From Flavobacteriaceae bacterium CRH (GTDB taxonomy: Bacteria > Bacteroidota > Bacteroidia > Flavobacteriales > Flavobacteriaceae): a stretch of 64,000 nucleotides of DNA. Below the pieces are notes generated by a model. It did not search any database and was not told where the DNA came from. It worked only from the letters and a program-made list of their open reading frames with translations. The translations under genes were made by a program, and so were the position numbers. Positions within the stretch are counted from its first letter, which is position 1, and each line of letters starts with the position of its first letter. The DNA is taken from the NCBI GenBank assembly GCA_001507425.1, contig LMAJ01000010.1:89456-153455 (forward strand), read 5' to 3'. This document shows positions 34,960-43,089 of the stretch, piece after piece.

Positions 34960-35562
34960 ATGAAATATTGTGTTTTTATTTTGATTATCAGCTTGTTTTC
35001 TTGTACAAACAAGAACAATGAAAACAGTAATGAAAATTCAAAAGTAATTCAAAAAGTTATAGTTATTCAGCCTTTGGGTGACTTTAAAATTGATCAGGCC
35101 AAAAAGATTTTTACGAAAATCAAAACTATTAACTCAAATGTAGTTTTGCGGCAAAATATTCCTTTTCCTGACAATTCATATTATAAGCGCAGAAATAGAT
35201 ATCGTGCCGACAGCATTATAAAATCACTTCGACTTAACATTGGCAATGATTCTGTCATTGTTGGATTATCTCATTCTGATATTAGTACCACAAAAGACAA
35301 GATTCAGGATTGGGGAGTGATGGGGTTAGGTTACAGGCCTGGAAAATCCTGTGTAGTTTCTGATTTTAGATTGTCTGTCAAGAATAAAAACCAACAGTTT
35401 TATAAATTGGTTTTGCATGAACTTGGTCATACAGCGGGTTTGCCACATTGCGCAGTGAAAACTTGTTTAATGCGAGATGCAGAAGGCGGAAACCCACTGG
35501 ATGAAGAAAAAAACTTTTGCAATAGCTGTAAAAGCTTTTTAAAACTAAAGGATGGCAATTAA
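34960..35562 (+). CDS. Archaemetzincin-like zinc metalloprotease, lipoprotein
   Basis: 200-residue predicted lipoprotein (lipobox ISLFSC, Cys15). The zinc site is HELGHTAGLPHC (H153, E154, H157, H163), followed by C169-L-M171 and a C187-x2-C190 pair. This matches the archaemetzincin signature, in which four cysteines bind a second structural zinc after the HExxHxxGxxH motif and a Met-turn follows. The spacing between Met and the last Cys pair is 15 residues, close to the family's usual value as I recall it. Start placed at ATG 34960 because it begins the signal peptide; an upstream in-frame start at 34867 would overlap the small membrane protein. Cell-envelope location is unusual for archaemetzincins, which are mostly cytosolic. 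Substrate unknown. Confidence 0.82.
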   Translation: MKYCVFILIISLFSCTNKNNENSNENSKVIQKVIVIQPLGDFKIDQAKKIFTKIKTINSNVVLRQNIPFPDNSYYKRRNRYRADSIIKSLRLNIGNDSVIVGLSHSDISTTKDKIQDWGVMGLGYRPGKSCVVSDFRLSVKNKNQQFYKLVLHELGHTAGLPHCAVKTCLMRDAEGGNPLDEEKNFCNSCKSFLKLKDGN

Positions 35563-35578
35563 TTTAATTTTTTGCAGT

Positions 35579-36646
35579 TTACTGATACAAAGCACTAATT
35601 TTCTCCCATAAAACTTTATCAAAGTCAGATAAGGCAAGATTCACATTATCTGCGGCATCTCCCATTCTAATAATGACCATATTCTTGCTTGGCACTACAT
35701 ATATTTTTTGGTCGTTTTTTCCCAAAGCCATAAACATATCGTTCGGCCCGGTTGGAATTACACTCCCGGGAAAAGTAAGTTGTGATTGTGGTAAATGATA
35801 ATTTGCTTTTCCGTTTAACCACCATAAATAGCCATATCCTAAATTGATGTTTTGTGAAGTAGTCGTGGCTTCAGTAAAATAAGCTTCATTTAAAATTTGG
35901 GTGTTTTCCCATTTTCCTTTATTTAGCATTAATAATCCGAAACGTGCCATACTTCTGGAAGTGCTTGTGTAAACGCTGTTTACTCCAAGCTGAACCCAAT
36001 TTCCATTCATACCAATTTTGTCTCTTAATTTGGTATTGAAATAGTTTTCCCAGGTTTGTCCGCTTGCTTTTGCAACAACATCTTGCAATTTTACATATAC
36101 ATTATGATATGCCCAACGATTTCCTGCATCGGCTTTATAAATTAAATTCACAGGATCTACATCATCTGTGCTATCATCAAGTCCAGAAGTCATTGTTAGT
36201 AAATTTTTGCAGGTAATTAAATTTTCTTGTGCTAAAGTTTCACTTGTCCAGCCTGTTCCAATATATTGAGAAACTTTGTTATTGATATTTAATAAACCTT
36301 CTTGCTGAGCAATTCCTGTTAGGGTTGAGGTTAGCGTTTTGCCTGCGCTTGCCCAATACCAATTTGTAGTTGCGGTATGTCCGTTAAAATAGTTTTCTAA
36401 AACAATTCGCCCATTCACAAGAACAATGAACGATTTAGAATTTTTTAGTTCTAAATAATCTAAGAGTGGCTGTACAGCATTTTGATTCCATTTTAAATCT
36501 GAAATTGTTTTTGTTTCCCAGGTATTTCCTGTTGTTGGCGGATAATACATGCTTTCAGTTGGCGTTGTTGTTGGTTCAGCAGGATCTGAAGTACTGCATC
36601 CTGCAAACACTAAGATCGTCAGGATTGAAAAAATAGTTTTGGTCAT
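35579..36646 (-). CDS. Serine hydrolase, class C beta-lactamase-like lipoprotein
   Basis: 355 residues from the ATG at 36646, giving the lipoprotein signal MTKTIFSILTILVFAGC (Cys17); an upstream start at 36688 is less likely. The catalytic S-x-x-K is S100-A-G-K103 in YWASAGKTLTS, the second motif is YHN in AYHNVYVKL, and the C-terminal part holds GYLWWLNGKANYH. This is the penicillin-binding-protein-like beta-lactamase/esterase fold (PF00144), typical of cell-surface esterases or D-amino-acid peptidases rather than of resistance enzymes. A Thr-Pro-Glu rich linker follows the lipid anchor. Convergent with the archaemetzincin gene. Confidence 0.88.
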   Translation of the reverse strand: MTKTIFSILTILVFAGCSTSDPAEPTTTPTESMYYPPTTGNTWETKTISDLKWNQNAVQPLLDYLELKNSKSFIVLVNGRIVLENYFNGHTATTNWYWASAGKTLTSTLTGIAQQEGLLNINNKVSQYIGTGWTSETLAQENLITCKNLLTMTSGLDDSTDDVDPVNLIYKADAGNRWAYHNVYVKLQDVVAKASGQTWENYFNTKLRDKIGMNGNWVQLGVNSVYTSTSRSMARFGLLMLNKGKWENTQILNEAYFTEATTTSQNINLGYGYLWWLNGKANYHLPQSQLTFPGSVIPTGPNDMFMALGKNDQKIYVVPSKNMVIIRMGDAADNVNLALSDFDKVLWEKISALYQ

Positions 36647-36739
36647 GTTTTTTTGGTTTTGGTTTAGGGTTTGATCAAAAATATGCAAAATAGTTTAATT
36701 GGTTTTTGTAAATTTTTATTTCTTTTGAATATATAAAGC

Positions 36740-36747
36740 TAACTTTG
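36740..36747 (+). promoter_or_regulatory. -7 promoter element upstream of lipoprotein gene
   Basis: TAACTTTG, a TAnnTTTG match, 114 bases before the ATG at 36861. The long untranslated leader would contain the Flavo-1-like element at 36772-36836. Confidence 0.45.
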
Positions 36748-36771
36748 TAGTTCACTAAACTTCTTTTGAAG

Positions 36772-36836
36772 ACGGGAGTCCTAGCCCTGATGGGAGAGGT
36801 ATCCTTTTGTAATCCTACGACTACTAAGGGTGACAA
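36772..36836 (+). ncRNA. Possible degenerate Flavo-1-type RNA element
   Basis: Contains GGGAGTCCTAGCCCTGAT, GGGAGAGGTATCCTTTT and CTAAGGGTGAC. The CTAGCCCTGAT ... ATCCTTTT word pair resembles a structured RNA common in Flavobacteria intergenic regions (Flavo-1 motif in Rfam, from memory). The usual 3' half ending in GCGGG/AGCAGG is not visible, so this is either truncated, divergent or a look-alike. Confidence 0.3.
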
Positions 36837-36860
36837 TGATTGAATTTTAATAAATATAAT

Positions 36861-37301
36861 ATGAAAAACACTTTTATGATTTTGGTTTTAGCGCTTTTGT
36901 TTGTGGGTTGCAAACAAGAAATTAAACCTGCAGATATTGCGAAATTAAATGGTTATTGGGAAATTGAAAAAGTGGTTTTTGATGGAGGTGAAGAGAAGGC
37001 ATACGGAATGAATGAAAACTTTGATTTTTTTAAAATTAAAGGAATAAAAGGAACAAGAACAAAGGTTATGGCGCAACTTGATGGAACTTTTTTGACAACT
37101 GATACTTTTGAAAATGTTTTGGTTAGGATTACAGATAAAGGAACTTTTCTGGATTATAAAACGGATTATGCAAAGTGGAGTGAAGAATTAATTTCGATTT
37201 CTGATGAAACGTTTGTGGTAAAAAACGATCAGGATAAAGAATATCATTATAAAAAAGCAGGACCAATAAATATATTAAACGATGGCAAAAAGACTAAATA
37301 A
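36861..37301 (+). CDS. Small lipoprotein of unknown function
   Basis: 146 residues from ATG 36861 (MKNTFMILVLALLFVGC, Cys17 lipobox). The mature part is one compact domain beginning LNGYWEIEKVVFDGGEEKAYGM and continuing in regular beta strands (FKIKGIKGTRTKV, FENVLVRITDKGTFLDYK, YHYKKAG). The W-E-I-E-K start and eight or so strands suggest a lipocalin-like barrel, as in many Bacteroidota lipoproteins. An upstream TTG at 36840 in the same frame is not needed. It overlaps the following DUF721 gene by 20 bp, so the two are co-transcribed. No function assigned. Confidence 0.8.
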   Translation: MKNTFMILVLALLFVGCKQEIKPADIAKLNGYWEIEKVVFDGGEEKAYGMNENFDFFKIKGIKGTRTKVMAQLDGTFLTTDTFENVLVRITDKGTFLDYKTDYAKWSEELISISDETFVVKNDQDKEYHYKKAGPINILNDGKKTK

Positions 37302-37578
37302 CCAAAGTACAATTGGGGATGTTTTGCAACAGATTCTTCAGGTGAATAAATTACAGCCCGGAATGGATCAGATTGATGTGAAAGAAGCGTGGAGACAATT
37401 GATGGGAAATGGTGTAAACACGTATACAAAAAACGTTGTTTTGAAAGGAAGTACGCTGTATGTTGAACTTGGATCAGCAGTTTTAAGAGAAGAATTAAGT
37501 CACGGAAAATCGAAAATCGTTAAAATGATTAATGAAGAATTAGGGCGCGAGGTTGTGAAGGATGTAGTTTTACGTTAG
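37282..37578 (+). CDS. DUF721 (DciA-like) protein
   Basis: 98-residue protein with the DUF721 core: NNQSTIGDVLQQIL, then VKEAWRQLMGNGVNTYTKNVVL, KGSTLYVELGSAVLREEL and the end VVKDVVLR. In other bacteria DUF721 proteins (DciA) help load the replicative helicase; whether the short Bacteroidota forms do so is inference. Overlaps the lipoprotein gene by 20 bp. A hairpin terminator with flanking repeats separates it from the convergent ndk. Confidence 0.85.
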   Translation: MAKRLNNQSTIGDVLQQILQVNKLQPGMDQIDVKEAWRQLMGNGVNTYTKNVVLKGSTLYVELGSAVLREELSHGKSKIVKMINEELGREVVKDVVLR

Positions 37579-37740
37579 ACTTTGCTTAGACTTCTTAGAT
37601 TTTTAGACTAGCTTAGATTTTTAGACTTTTAAAAGTAATGTCCTTAAATTAGATAATAAAACAAAACCCACTTCATCGAAGTGGGTTTTGTTTTATGTAG
37701 TTCTAAGAAGTCTAAAAATCTAACTATCTAAGAAGTCTAA
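37575..37740. repeat. TTAGA-type inverted repeat around the DUF721/ndk terminator
   Basis: Left part (37575-37628) is built of TTAGA/TTAGAC words every 8-11 bases; the right part (37700-37740) carries the complementary TCTAA words. CTTCTTAGATTTTTAGACT on the left has a near-complement on the right with one 8-base insertion. The two halves flank the terminator hairpin at 37658-37694, so the entire 165-bp gap can fold as nested hairpins. Confidence 0.75.
37658..37694 (+). terminator. Bidirectional terminator between DUF721 and ndk
   Basis: Perfect 17-bp stem (37658-37674 with 37678-37694) around ATC; the core is AACCCACTTC/GAAGTGGGTT with A- and T-rich ends on both sides. Confidence 0.93.
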
Positions 37741-37741
37741 A

Positions 37742-38161
37742 TTAGAATTGCTCTCTTCCAGCAAAATGGAATGCGCCTTCGATAGCTGCATTTTCATCGC
37801 TATCAGAACCGTGAACAGCATTTTCTCCAATAGAAGTTGCGTATGCTTTACGAATAGTTCCTTCAGCAGCTTCAGCTGGATTTGTAGCTCCAATTAAAGT
37901 TCTGAAATCTTCTACTGCATTATCTTTTTCTAAAATAGCAGCAACAATTGGTCCGCGTGACATAAATTCAACTAATTCTCCGTAAAAAGGTCTTGCAGCG
38001 TGAACAGCATAAAATGCCTGAGCATCAGCTACAGTTAGTTGAGTTAATTTTAATGAAACGATTTTGAAACCTCCATTAGTAATCATTGCTAAGATATTCC
38101 CGATGTGTCCGTTTGCTACAGCATCTGGCTTAATCATTGTAAAAGTTCTATTTGTTGCCAT
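37742..38161 (-). CDS. ndk: Nucleoside diphosphate kinase
   Basis: 139-residue NDK that moves the gamma-phosphate of ATP to other NDPs via phosphohistidine. Start [23 protein letters not shown], active-site H117 in [12 protein letters not shown], and the family block [16 protein letters not shown]. The reading frame is open to 38224, but the promoter box TATTTTTG at 38184-38191 lies inside that extension and homology begins at ATG 38161, so the shorter start is right. Convergent with DUF721; own promoter. Confidence 0.97.
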   Translation of the reverse strand: MATNRTFTMIKPDAVANGHIGNILAMITNGGFKIVSLKLTQLTVADAQAFYAVHAARPFYGELVEFMSRGPIVAAILEKDNAVEDFRTLIGATNPAEAAEGTIRKAYATSIGENAVHGSDSDENAAIEGAFHFAGREQF

Positions 38162-38183
38162 TTTTGTGTTTTTAAATTTTGTG

Positions 38184-38191
38184 CAAAAATA
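38184..38191 (-). promoter_or_regulatory. -7 promoter element of ndk
   Basis: Minus-strand TATTTTTG followed by C, 22 bases before the ndk ATG at 38161. This supports the short start. Confidence 0.55.
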
Positions 38192-38276
38192 GACTTTTTT
38201 ATGAATTGATTTTAATAAATTCATAATTAAAACACTACAGAATGATGTTTTAAGTAAGAAAAGCTTTTTTTTAAAA

Positions 38277-38370
38277 CATATAAGTAATATAAGTTCATTT
38301 AAATAGCTTTGTGTGTAAATATTTTGACAAATTATGCTTTTTTCTAAAATGAACTTATATCACTTATATG
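38277..38370. repeat. Long inverted repeat between DUF5009 gene and ndk
   Basis: 24-base arms at 38277-38300 and 38347-38370, complementary at 23 of 24 positions, 46 bases apart. Core words are ATATAAGTTCATTT and AAATGAACTTATAT. It lies at the 3' end of the minus-strand DUF5009 gene and may terminate it. The word style matches a dispersed Flavobacterium repeat as I recall. Confidence 0.75.
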
Positions 38371-38379
38371 GTGATTTTT

Positions 38380-39651
38380 TTATACTTTGAATATTAATTT
38401 ATTTCTGTAGAATATCCATAAAATAAATGTCCAGATACAAACGTAAACTAATGCCCCAGCCAAAGAAGCTGTCATTGGATTATTAAAAAATGGTGCAATC
38501 CCAAATCGATATAAATAATCTAAAAGATTGATTTTTTCTGCAGCATTGTGCGGATTTTGAAATTCGATCATTACTAAAGCTTGTGGAATAATTTGCGAGC
38601 TAAAAAACACAATCATCGGATTTACGCCCCAAATTAAGAATGGTGTAAAGCCTTTTTTATAATCTGCAATATCAATAATATAATATAAAATAGCTAAAAA
38701 TGTCGCTGCCAGCCCTGTTGTAAATAAGACATAACTACTTGTCCAGAGTGATTTGTTTAGAGGAAAAACAATATTCCAAAGTAAACCAACAATGATAAGT
38801 GCAACACCAGCAATAACCATTTTTTGAGTTTTTTGTGTTTTGGATATTTCACGTTGAAGTAACTGCCCAATTAATAAACCAATAATTCCGTTTACGATTG
38901 ATGGAATTGTACTTAAAACTCCTTCCGGATCCCAAGTTACCGTTTCGTGATACATATGGCCTTTAAGTAAAACACTATCCAGCCATGAAGCTAAATTAGT
39001 CCCTTTTTCTAAATTTGCTGCTCCAATTCCGGGAACAGGAATTAAGGTCATTATTGCCCAATATCCCAATAAAAGAACAACTCCGGTAATTATTTGAGTT
39101 TTTTGGGAGGTTTTTAAATATAAAAGAGAAACCACAAAATAGACAATGGCAATTCGTTGTAAAACGCCCGGAAGTCGAACATCGTGATAAGCCTCGATGC
39201 CACTGTAAGCCAAAAAGAGATAAATAAACAGAATCGAAAAGGCTAAAATGTTTTTGACTTTTGAGCTAAAACTGCCCATTAGAGCATAGCCAACGGCAAT
39301 AGTTATGGCTAAACGCCCAATAAGAAGCGGGATTCCGTCAAGACCAAATAATTGTATTTTTGCAAAAAAGTTAAAGAAAATACCTAAACACAACATGCAT
39401 AACGAACGTACCAAAATTTTATTAAAAGTGGTACTATCGTAAATTTTATCAGGCATTGCCAAAGGAACGGCAACTCCCATAATAAAAATGAAAAAAGGAA
39501 AAACCAAATCAGTTGGTGTACAGCCATTCCATTCGGCATGTAAAAGTGGCGGAAAAACATTGCCCCAATCTCCCGGGTTGTTTACAATGGTCATTAATAA
39601 AATCGTTAATCCTCTAAAGACATCTAATGAAATCAAGCGCTCTCTGGTCAT
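38380..39651 (-). CDS. DUF5009/HGSNAT-like membrane acyltransferase (copy 2)
   Basis: 423-residue inner-membrane protein with about ten helices. The same N-terminal plan as the gene at 24163: RLISLDVFRGLTILLMTIVNN, then CTPTDLVFPFFIFIMGVAVPLAM, where the D-V-F-R-G and T-D-L-V-F-P blocks are the family core. The conserved HDVRLPGVLQRIAIVYF loop and a late WGVNPMIVFFSSQIIPQAL helix match the HGSNAT-like transmembrane acetyltransferases (YeiB/DUF1624 relation). It may acetylate amino sugars of glycans or peptidoglycan fragments. Standing alone between ndk and bshC; no glycan-degradation genes beside it. Confidence 0.85.
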   Translation of the reverse strand: MTRERLISLDVFRGLTILLMTIVNNPGDWGNVFPPLLHAEWNGCTPTDLVFPFFIFIMGVAVPLAMPDKIYDSTTFNKILVRSLCMLCLGIFFNFFAKIQLFGLDGIPLLIGRLAITIAVGYALMGSFSSKVKNILAFSILFIYLFLAYSGIEAYHDVRLPGVLQRIAIVYFVVSLLYLKTSQKTQIITGVVLLLGYWAIMTLIPVPGIGAANLEKGTNLASWLDSVLLKGHMYHETVTWDPEGVLSTIPSIVNGIIGLLIGQLLQREISKTQKTQKMVIAGVALIIVGLLWNIVFPLNKSLWTSSYVLFTTGLAATFLAILYYIIDIADYKKGFTPFLIWGVNPMIVFFSSQIIPQALVMIEFQNPHNAAEKINLLDYLYRFGIAPFFNNPMTASLAGALVYVCIWTFILWIFYRNKLIFKV

Positions 39652-39781
39652 AGTTTTGTAATAGGTTAGTTTTTGTTTTAAAAAGTTACTATTTGGTTTA
39701 GAGAGGCAATAATTTCAGAAGAAGTGGTTATTTGTTTCTGAAGATTATTACTTTGTTTTTTATTTTTTTTGCTACCAATTT

Positions 39782-39832
39782 TGCGAATTTGCACAAATGC
39801 AAATAGTTATGATCTTGTAAATTCGTGGCAAA
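39782..39832. repeat. Nested inverted repeat after bshC
   Basis: Perfect ATTTGCA-CAAA-TGCAAAT hairpin (39787-39804) sits inside an outer pair GCGAATTT/AAATTCGTGGC. It lies 7-57 bases beyond the 3' end of bshC. The outer words resemble a dispersed Flavobacterium intergenic repeat (from memory). Confidence 0.5.
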
Positions 39833-39838
39833 GCTTTT

Positions 39839-41428
39839 TTATATTGTTATAATATTAAAATTAGTTTCTAATGGTTTTAATTTCTGAATTAAAAGCGGAA
39901 TCAATTGTTCTCCTTTTTCTAGATAAATTTCAGAGAAATTAGTCTGGCGTTCCTGTAAACTTTCATTTGGGAATAACTCGCACTGTAAATCAATAACACG
40001 TTGTAATTCGTTATCCAGTTTTCGTTTTTGTGCTTTTAATAATCTTTTTTCAAGGTTTTCTAAGCCTTTTTTCTGTTTAACTTCTTGTGCTTTAACTGCT
40101 CCGGTAAATGATTTGTCGGTTTGTTCAGCTAATTCGTAAAGATATTCAAATTGCTTTTCTAACGCTTCTTTTTGAGGTGTTAAATCAATCGGGAAATCAG
40201 ATAATTTATGTGTAATGGCATTCACTAAATCAGAAGGTTTTGTAAATAAATCTGCCCAGCTTAAGTTTAAATTGTCTGCTTTTTTAGCTTGTTTGTCAGT
40301 ATTAAGAAGCACAGAATTTCGAATCAAAAGCATTGGAAAAGTAATGTTTACAGCATTAAAAAATGATTTTAATTCTAACCAATAAGCAATTTCTCCGCCG
40401 CCGCCAATGTAACATAAATTAGGTAAAATAATTTCCTGATACAGCGGACGCATAATAACGTTTGGACTAAATTTTTCCGGATTGCTTTCTAATAATTTTA
40501 GAATTTCTCCTTTAGAAAATGAAGTTCTTGTATTGTTTACAAAATACTTATCATTTTCAAAAATAATTCGTTCACGCAAATCATCTTCAATATAGAATAA
40601 ATTGATTTCACGAGGATTAACCTGAACACTATAATCTTTAAGTTGTTCTATAGTTTTCTGAACGGCTTTAAACGAAGTTTGATTTTCTAATTCTTCTTTT
40701 ATGTAAGGAATAAAAGGACGTTTTAAACTTGCATCATCAGCATCTAAAATTACTAGGCCATAATTTGCAAATAATCCGTTGGCTAAAAAACGTGTAGCAT
40801 CAGCAAGATTTTCATGTTTTAAATAAGCTTCTTCAAAAAGTTTTTTCAAAATACCTGCATTGGTGCTGGAACCTAATTCTTTAGAATAAATTTCGAAGAA
40901 TTCAGTTAAACCTTCAGTAGAAAGTCTTCCAACAGGACCGGTACTTTCTTTATTCCATCTGAATTTTTTTCCTTTAAAATTAAAATAATTAATCTCTTCA
41001 AAATCATGATCTTCCGTTGCCATCCAATAAATGGGAACAAAATTATATGTGGGATATTTTGATTTTAATTCTTTCGTTAGATTAATCGTTGAAATAATTT
41101 TATATAAGAAATACAACGGGCCGCTGAATAAATTTAACTGATGCCCTGTTGTAATTGTAAAAGTACATTCATGTGCTAAAAGTTCAATATTTTGCTTTGT
41201 TGAATCTGAAATTTCAATGTTTTGATATTGCTTTTTTAAAGTTTCAACCAAAGGAATTCGGTTGTCATTATTAAAGTTAGCTGCTTTTTCAGCAATTTGT
41301 TTTTCGAAGTTTTCTAAAGTAGGAAAATAATTGTACAGCGGTTTCAATTCTGATTTTTGATCTAAATAATCTTGTATCAATTTAGAGAAATATCCTGAAG
41401 TTTGATAGCTGATACAGTCGGTAGGCAT
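39839..41428 (-). CDS. bshC: Bacillithiol biosynthesis enzyme BshC
   Basis: 529-residue protein of the BshC family, which joins cysteine to glucosaminyl-malate in the last step of bacillithiol synthesis. Landmarks: MPTDCISYQTSGYFSKLIQDYL, ECTFTITTGHQLNLFSGPLYFLYK (nucleotide-binding Rossmann region), PIYWMATEDHDFEEI, RWNKESTGPVGRLST and CYIGGGGEIAYWLELK. A coiled-coil segment from about 440 to 490 (QKKGLENLEKRLLKAQKRKL) precedes the C-terminus, as in the known structure. It shows that this organism makes bacillithiol. Divergent from the MFS gene across a 269-bp AT-rich gap. Confidence 0.96.
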   Translation of the reverse strand: MPTDCISYQTSGYFSKLIQDYLDQKSELKPLYNYFPTLENFEKQIAEKAANFNNDNRIPLVETLKKQYQNIEISDSTKQNIELLAHECTFTITTGHQLNLFSGPLYFLYKIISTINLTKELKSKYPTYNFVPIYWMATEDHDFEEINYFNFKGKKFRWNKESTGPVGRLSTEGLTEFFEIYSKELGSSTNAGILKKLFEEAYLKHENLADATRFLANGLFANYGLVILDADDASLKRPFIPYIKEELENQTSFKAVQKTIEQLKDYSVQVNPREINLFYIEDDLRERIIFENDKYFVNNTRTSFSKGEILKLLESNPEKFSPNVIMRPLYQEIILPNLCYIGGGGEIAYWLELKSFFNAVNITFPMLLIRNSVLLNTDKQAKKADNLNLSWADLFTKPSDLVNAITHKLSDFPIDLTPQKEALEKQFEYLYELAEQTDKSFTGAVKAQEVKQKKGLENLEKRLLKAQKRKLDNELQRVIDLQCELFPNESLQERQTNFSEIYLEKGEQLIPLLIQKLKPLETNFNIITI

Positions 41429-41661
41429 AATTTTAAATTTATTTTTGACAGCTGTAAATTTAATGAAAATATACAGTTAAAAACGGTTTTAACCATTGCT
41501 AATTATTTGATTTTCATTTTTTGTTTTAAAGTTCCTATAATCAAGTTTTTAATGTGAAGTGTTTTGGTAATTTATAAAATGAAAAATATATGATATTTGT
41601 TAAAATAAAGTAGTCTTGCAAAACTAATCTTTATAAAGATGAATTATTGGCGATGAAATTC

Positions 41662-41669
41662 TATTTTTG
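41662..41669 (+). promoter_or_regulatory. -7 promoter element of MFS gene
   Basis: TATTTTTG, a TAnnTTTG match, 28 bases before ATG 41698. It lies downstream of the alternative starts at 41647 and 41653, so those are unlikely. The rest of the 41429-41697 gap shows nothing else I can name. Confidence 0.5.
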
Positions 41670-41697
41670 TAATCAAAAAAAGATATATCCAAATTGC

Positions 41698-42975
41698 ATG
41701 AAAAATAGCCCTAATCAGGAGAATTCCTTACGACATGTTCTTTTTGGTTCTTTAATAGGAACTACAATTGAATTTTTTGACTTTTATATTTATGCCAATG
41801 CTGCTGTATTGGTTTTTCCGCAACTTTTTTTCCCGGGAGCCAGTAGTACAAATTCTACACTCGAATCTTTGGCTACATTTTCGATAGCCTTTTTATCAAG
41901 GCCGATAGGTTCAGCTGTTTTTGGCCATTATGGAGATAAAATAGGCCGTAAAGTGACTTTGGTCGTTGCGCTGTTAACAATGGGATTGTCGACAATTGCA
42001 ATTGGTTTTTTACCAGGCTATGCAAGTATCGGAATTGCGGCACCAATTTTATTAATGTTATGCAGATTTGGTCAGGGAGTTGGTTTAGGAGGAGAATGGG
42101 GAGGTGCTGTTTTATTAGCAATCGAAAATGCTCCGCCTCACAAACGTGCATGGTACGGTATGTTTCCGCAATTAGGAGCGCCTATCGGGTTGCTGCTTTC
42201 TGGAGGAACTTTTTTAATTTTAACAGATACGATGAGCAGCGAAGCTTTTATGGATTATGGTTGGAGAATTCCATTTATTGCCAGTTCGCTTTTGGTAATT
42301 GTTGGGTTTTATATTCGATTGAAAATTAGTGAAACTCCAGCTTTTGAGAATGCTAAACTAGAACAAAAAGAAGTTAAAATCCCGTTTTTGACTTTAATAA
42401 AATCCTATAAAAACCAATTGATTTTTGGAACTTTGTCAGCAATTACAACTTTTTTGGTGTTTTATTTAATGACTGTTTTTACGCTTAGCTGGGCTACTTC
42501 AGATTTAGGTTTTACTAAAAGAGACGGCTTGTTGACACAATTATTTTCGGTATTGTTTTTTGCTGCTTTTATTCCGGTTTCGGCTGTAGTTGCAGATAAA
42601 ATCGGTCGTAGAAAAATACTAATTATTACAACATCAGCAATAGCTATATTCGGTTTTTTCTTTTCGTATTTTCTTAATTCAGGAAATCCTGTTTTGGTAA
42701 CCGCATTTGTTTGCATCGGAATGTCATTGATGGGCTTTACTTACGGACCGCTGGGAACTTTTTTATCAGAGTTGTTTCCTACCGCAGTTCGCTATTCCGG
42801 AGCTTCTTTGACATTTAATATGGCCGGAATTTTAGGAGCTGCATTTGCACCACTAATTGCAATTTGGCTTGCAACTACTTATGGCTTAAACTATGTAGGT
42901 TTTTATCTTACTATTGCTGCATTGATTTCTTTAGTTTCATTTTTAGTAATTTCTAAAAAAGTGCATCAGTTTTAA
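41698..42975 (+). CDS. MFS transporter, metabolite:H+ symporter (MHS) type
   Basis: 425 residues from ATG 41698; 12 helices. The start NSLRHVLFGSLIGTTIEFFDFYIYANAA is the MHS family pattern with the conserved T-x-E-x-F-D-F-Y-I-Y. GHYGDKIGRKVTLVVALLTMG is the A-motif loop between TM2 and TM3. LCRFGQGVGLGGEWGGAVLLA follows in TM4-5, and a second half-motif DKIGRRKILI lies in the cytoplasmic loop between TM8 and TM9. Relatives carry proline/betaine, shikimate, citrate or 2-oxoglutarate; the substrate cannot be told. Ended by a terminator hairpin; the downstream sdpRI-like pair is a separate unit. Confidence 0.9.
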   Translation: MKNSPNQENSLRHVLFGSLIGTTIEFFDFYIYANAAVLVFPQLFFPGASSTNSTLESLATFSIAFLSRPIGSAVFGHYGDKIGRKVTLVVALLTMGLSTIAIGFLPGYASIGIAAPILLMLCRFGQGVGLGGEWGGAVLLAIENAPPHKRAWYGMFPQLGAPIGLLLSGGTFLILTDTMSSEAFMDYGWRIPFIASSLLVIVGFYIRLKISETPAFENAKLEQKEVKIPFLTLIKSYKNQLIFGTLSAITTFLVFYLMTVFTLSWATSDLGFTKRDGLLTQLFSVLFFAAFIPVSAVVADKIGRRKILIITTSAIAIFGFFFSYFLNSGNPVLVTAFVCIGMSLMGFTYGPLGTFLSELFPTAVRYSGASLTFNMAGILGAAFAPLIAIWLATTYGLNYVGFYLTIAALISLVSFLVISKKVHQF

Positions 42976-43000
42976 AATTCAATAAAAAAATAAATTCTCT

Positions 43001-43040
43001 AAAGAGGCTGTAATCGAAAATTATAGCCTCTTTTTTTTGC
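43001..43040 (+). terminator. Intrinsic terminator after MFS gene
   Basis: 13-bp stem AAAGAGGCTGTAA/TTATAGCCTCTTT (43001-43013 with 43021-43033, one G-T wobble), loop TCGAAAA, followed by T residues. Confidence 0.9.
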
Positions 43041-43053
43041 TAATTAAAAAAGT

Positions 43054-43073
43054 ATTTAGATATTTGTCTAAAT
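43054..43073 (+). promoter_or_regulatory. Candidate operator of the ArsR/SdpI-type pair
   Basis: Perfect palindrome ATTTAGA-TATTTG-TCTAAAT, 7-base arms with a 6-base spacer, 17 bases before the regulator's ATG. The spacer overlaps a -7-like TTTG word, so a bound regulator would block transcription. Typical layout of an ArsR-type autoregulated operator. Confidence 0.55.
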
Positions 43074-43089
43074 ATATAAATGAAGATTG

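Noticed and set aside
34867..34960. Longer start for the archaemetzincin gene
   Set aside because: It would overlap the small membrane protein and precede the obvious lipoprotein signal.
35579..36646. True beta-lactamase resistance gene
   Set aside because: S-x-x-K and YHN are present, but the lipoprotein anchor and sequence fit the large serine hydrolase/esterase group; nothing points to antibiotic resistance.
38161..38224. Longer ndk start adding 21 residues
   Set aside because: A TAnnTTTG promoter box lies inside the extension and the NDK fold begins at the shorter ATG.
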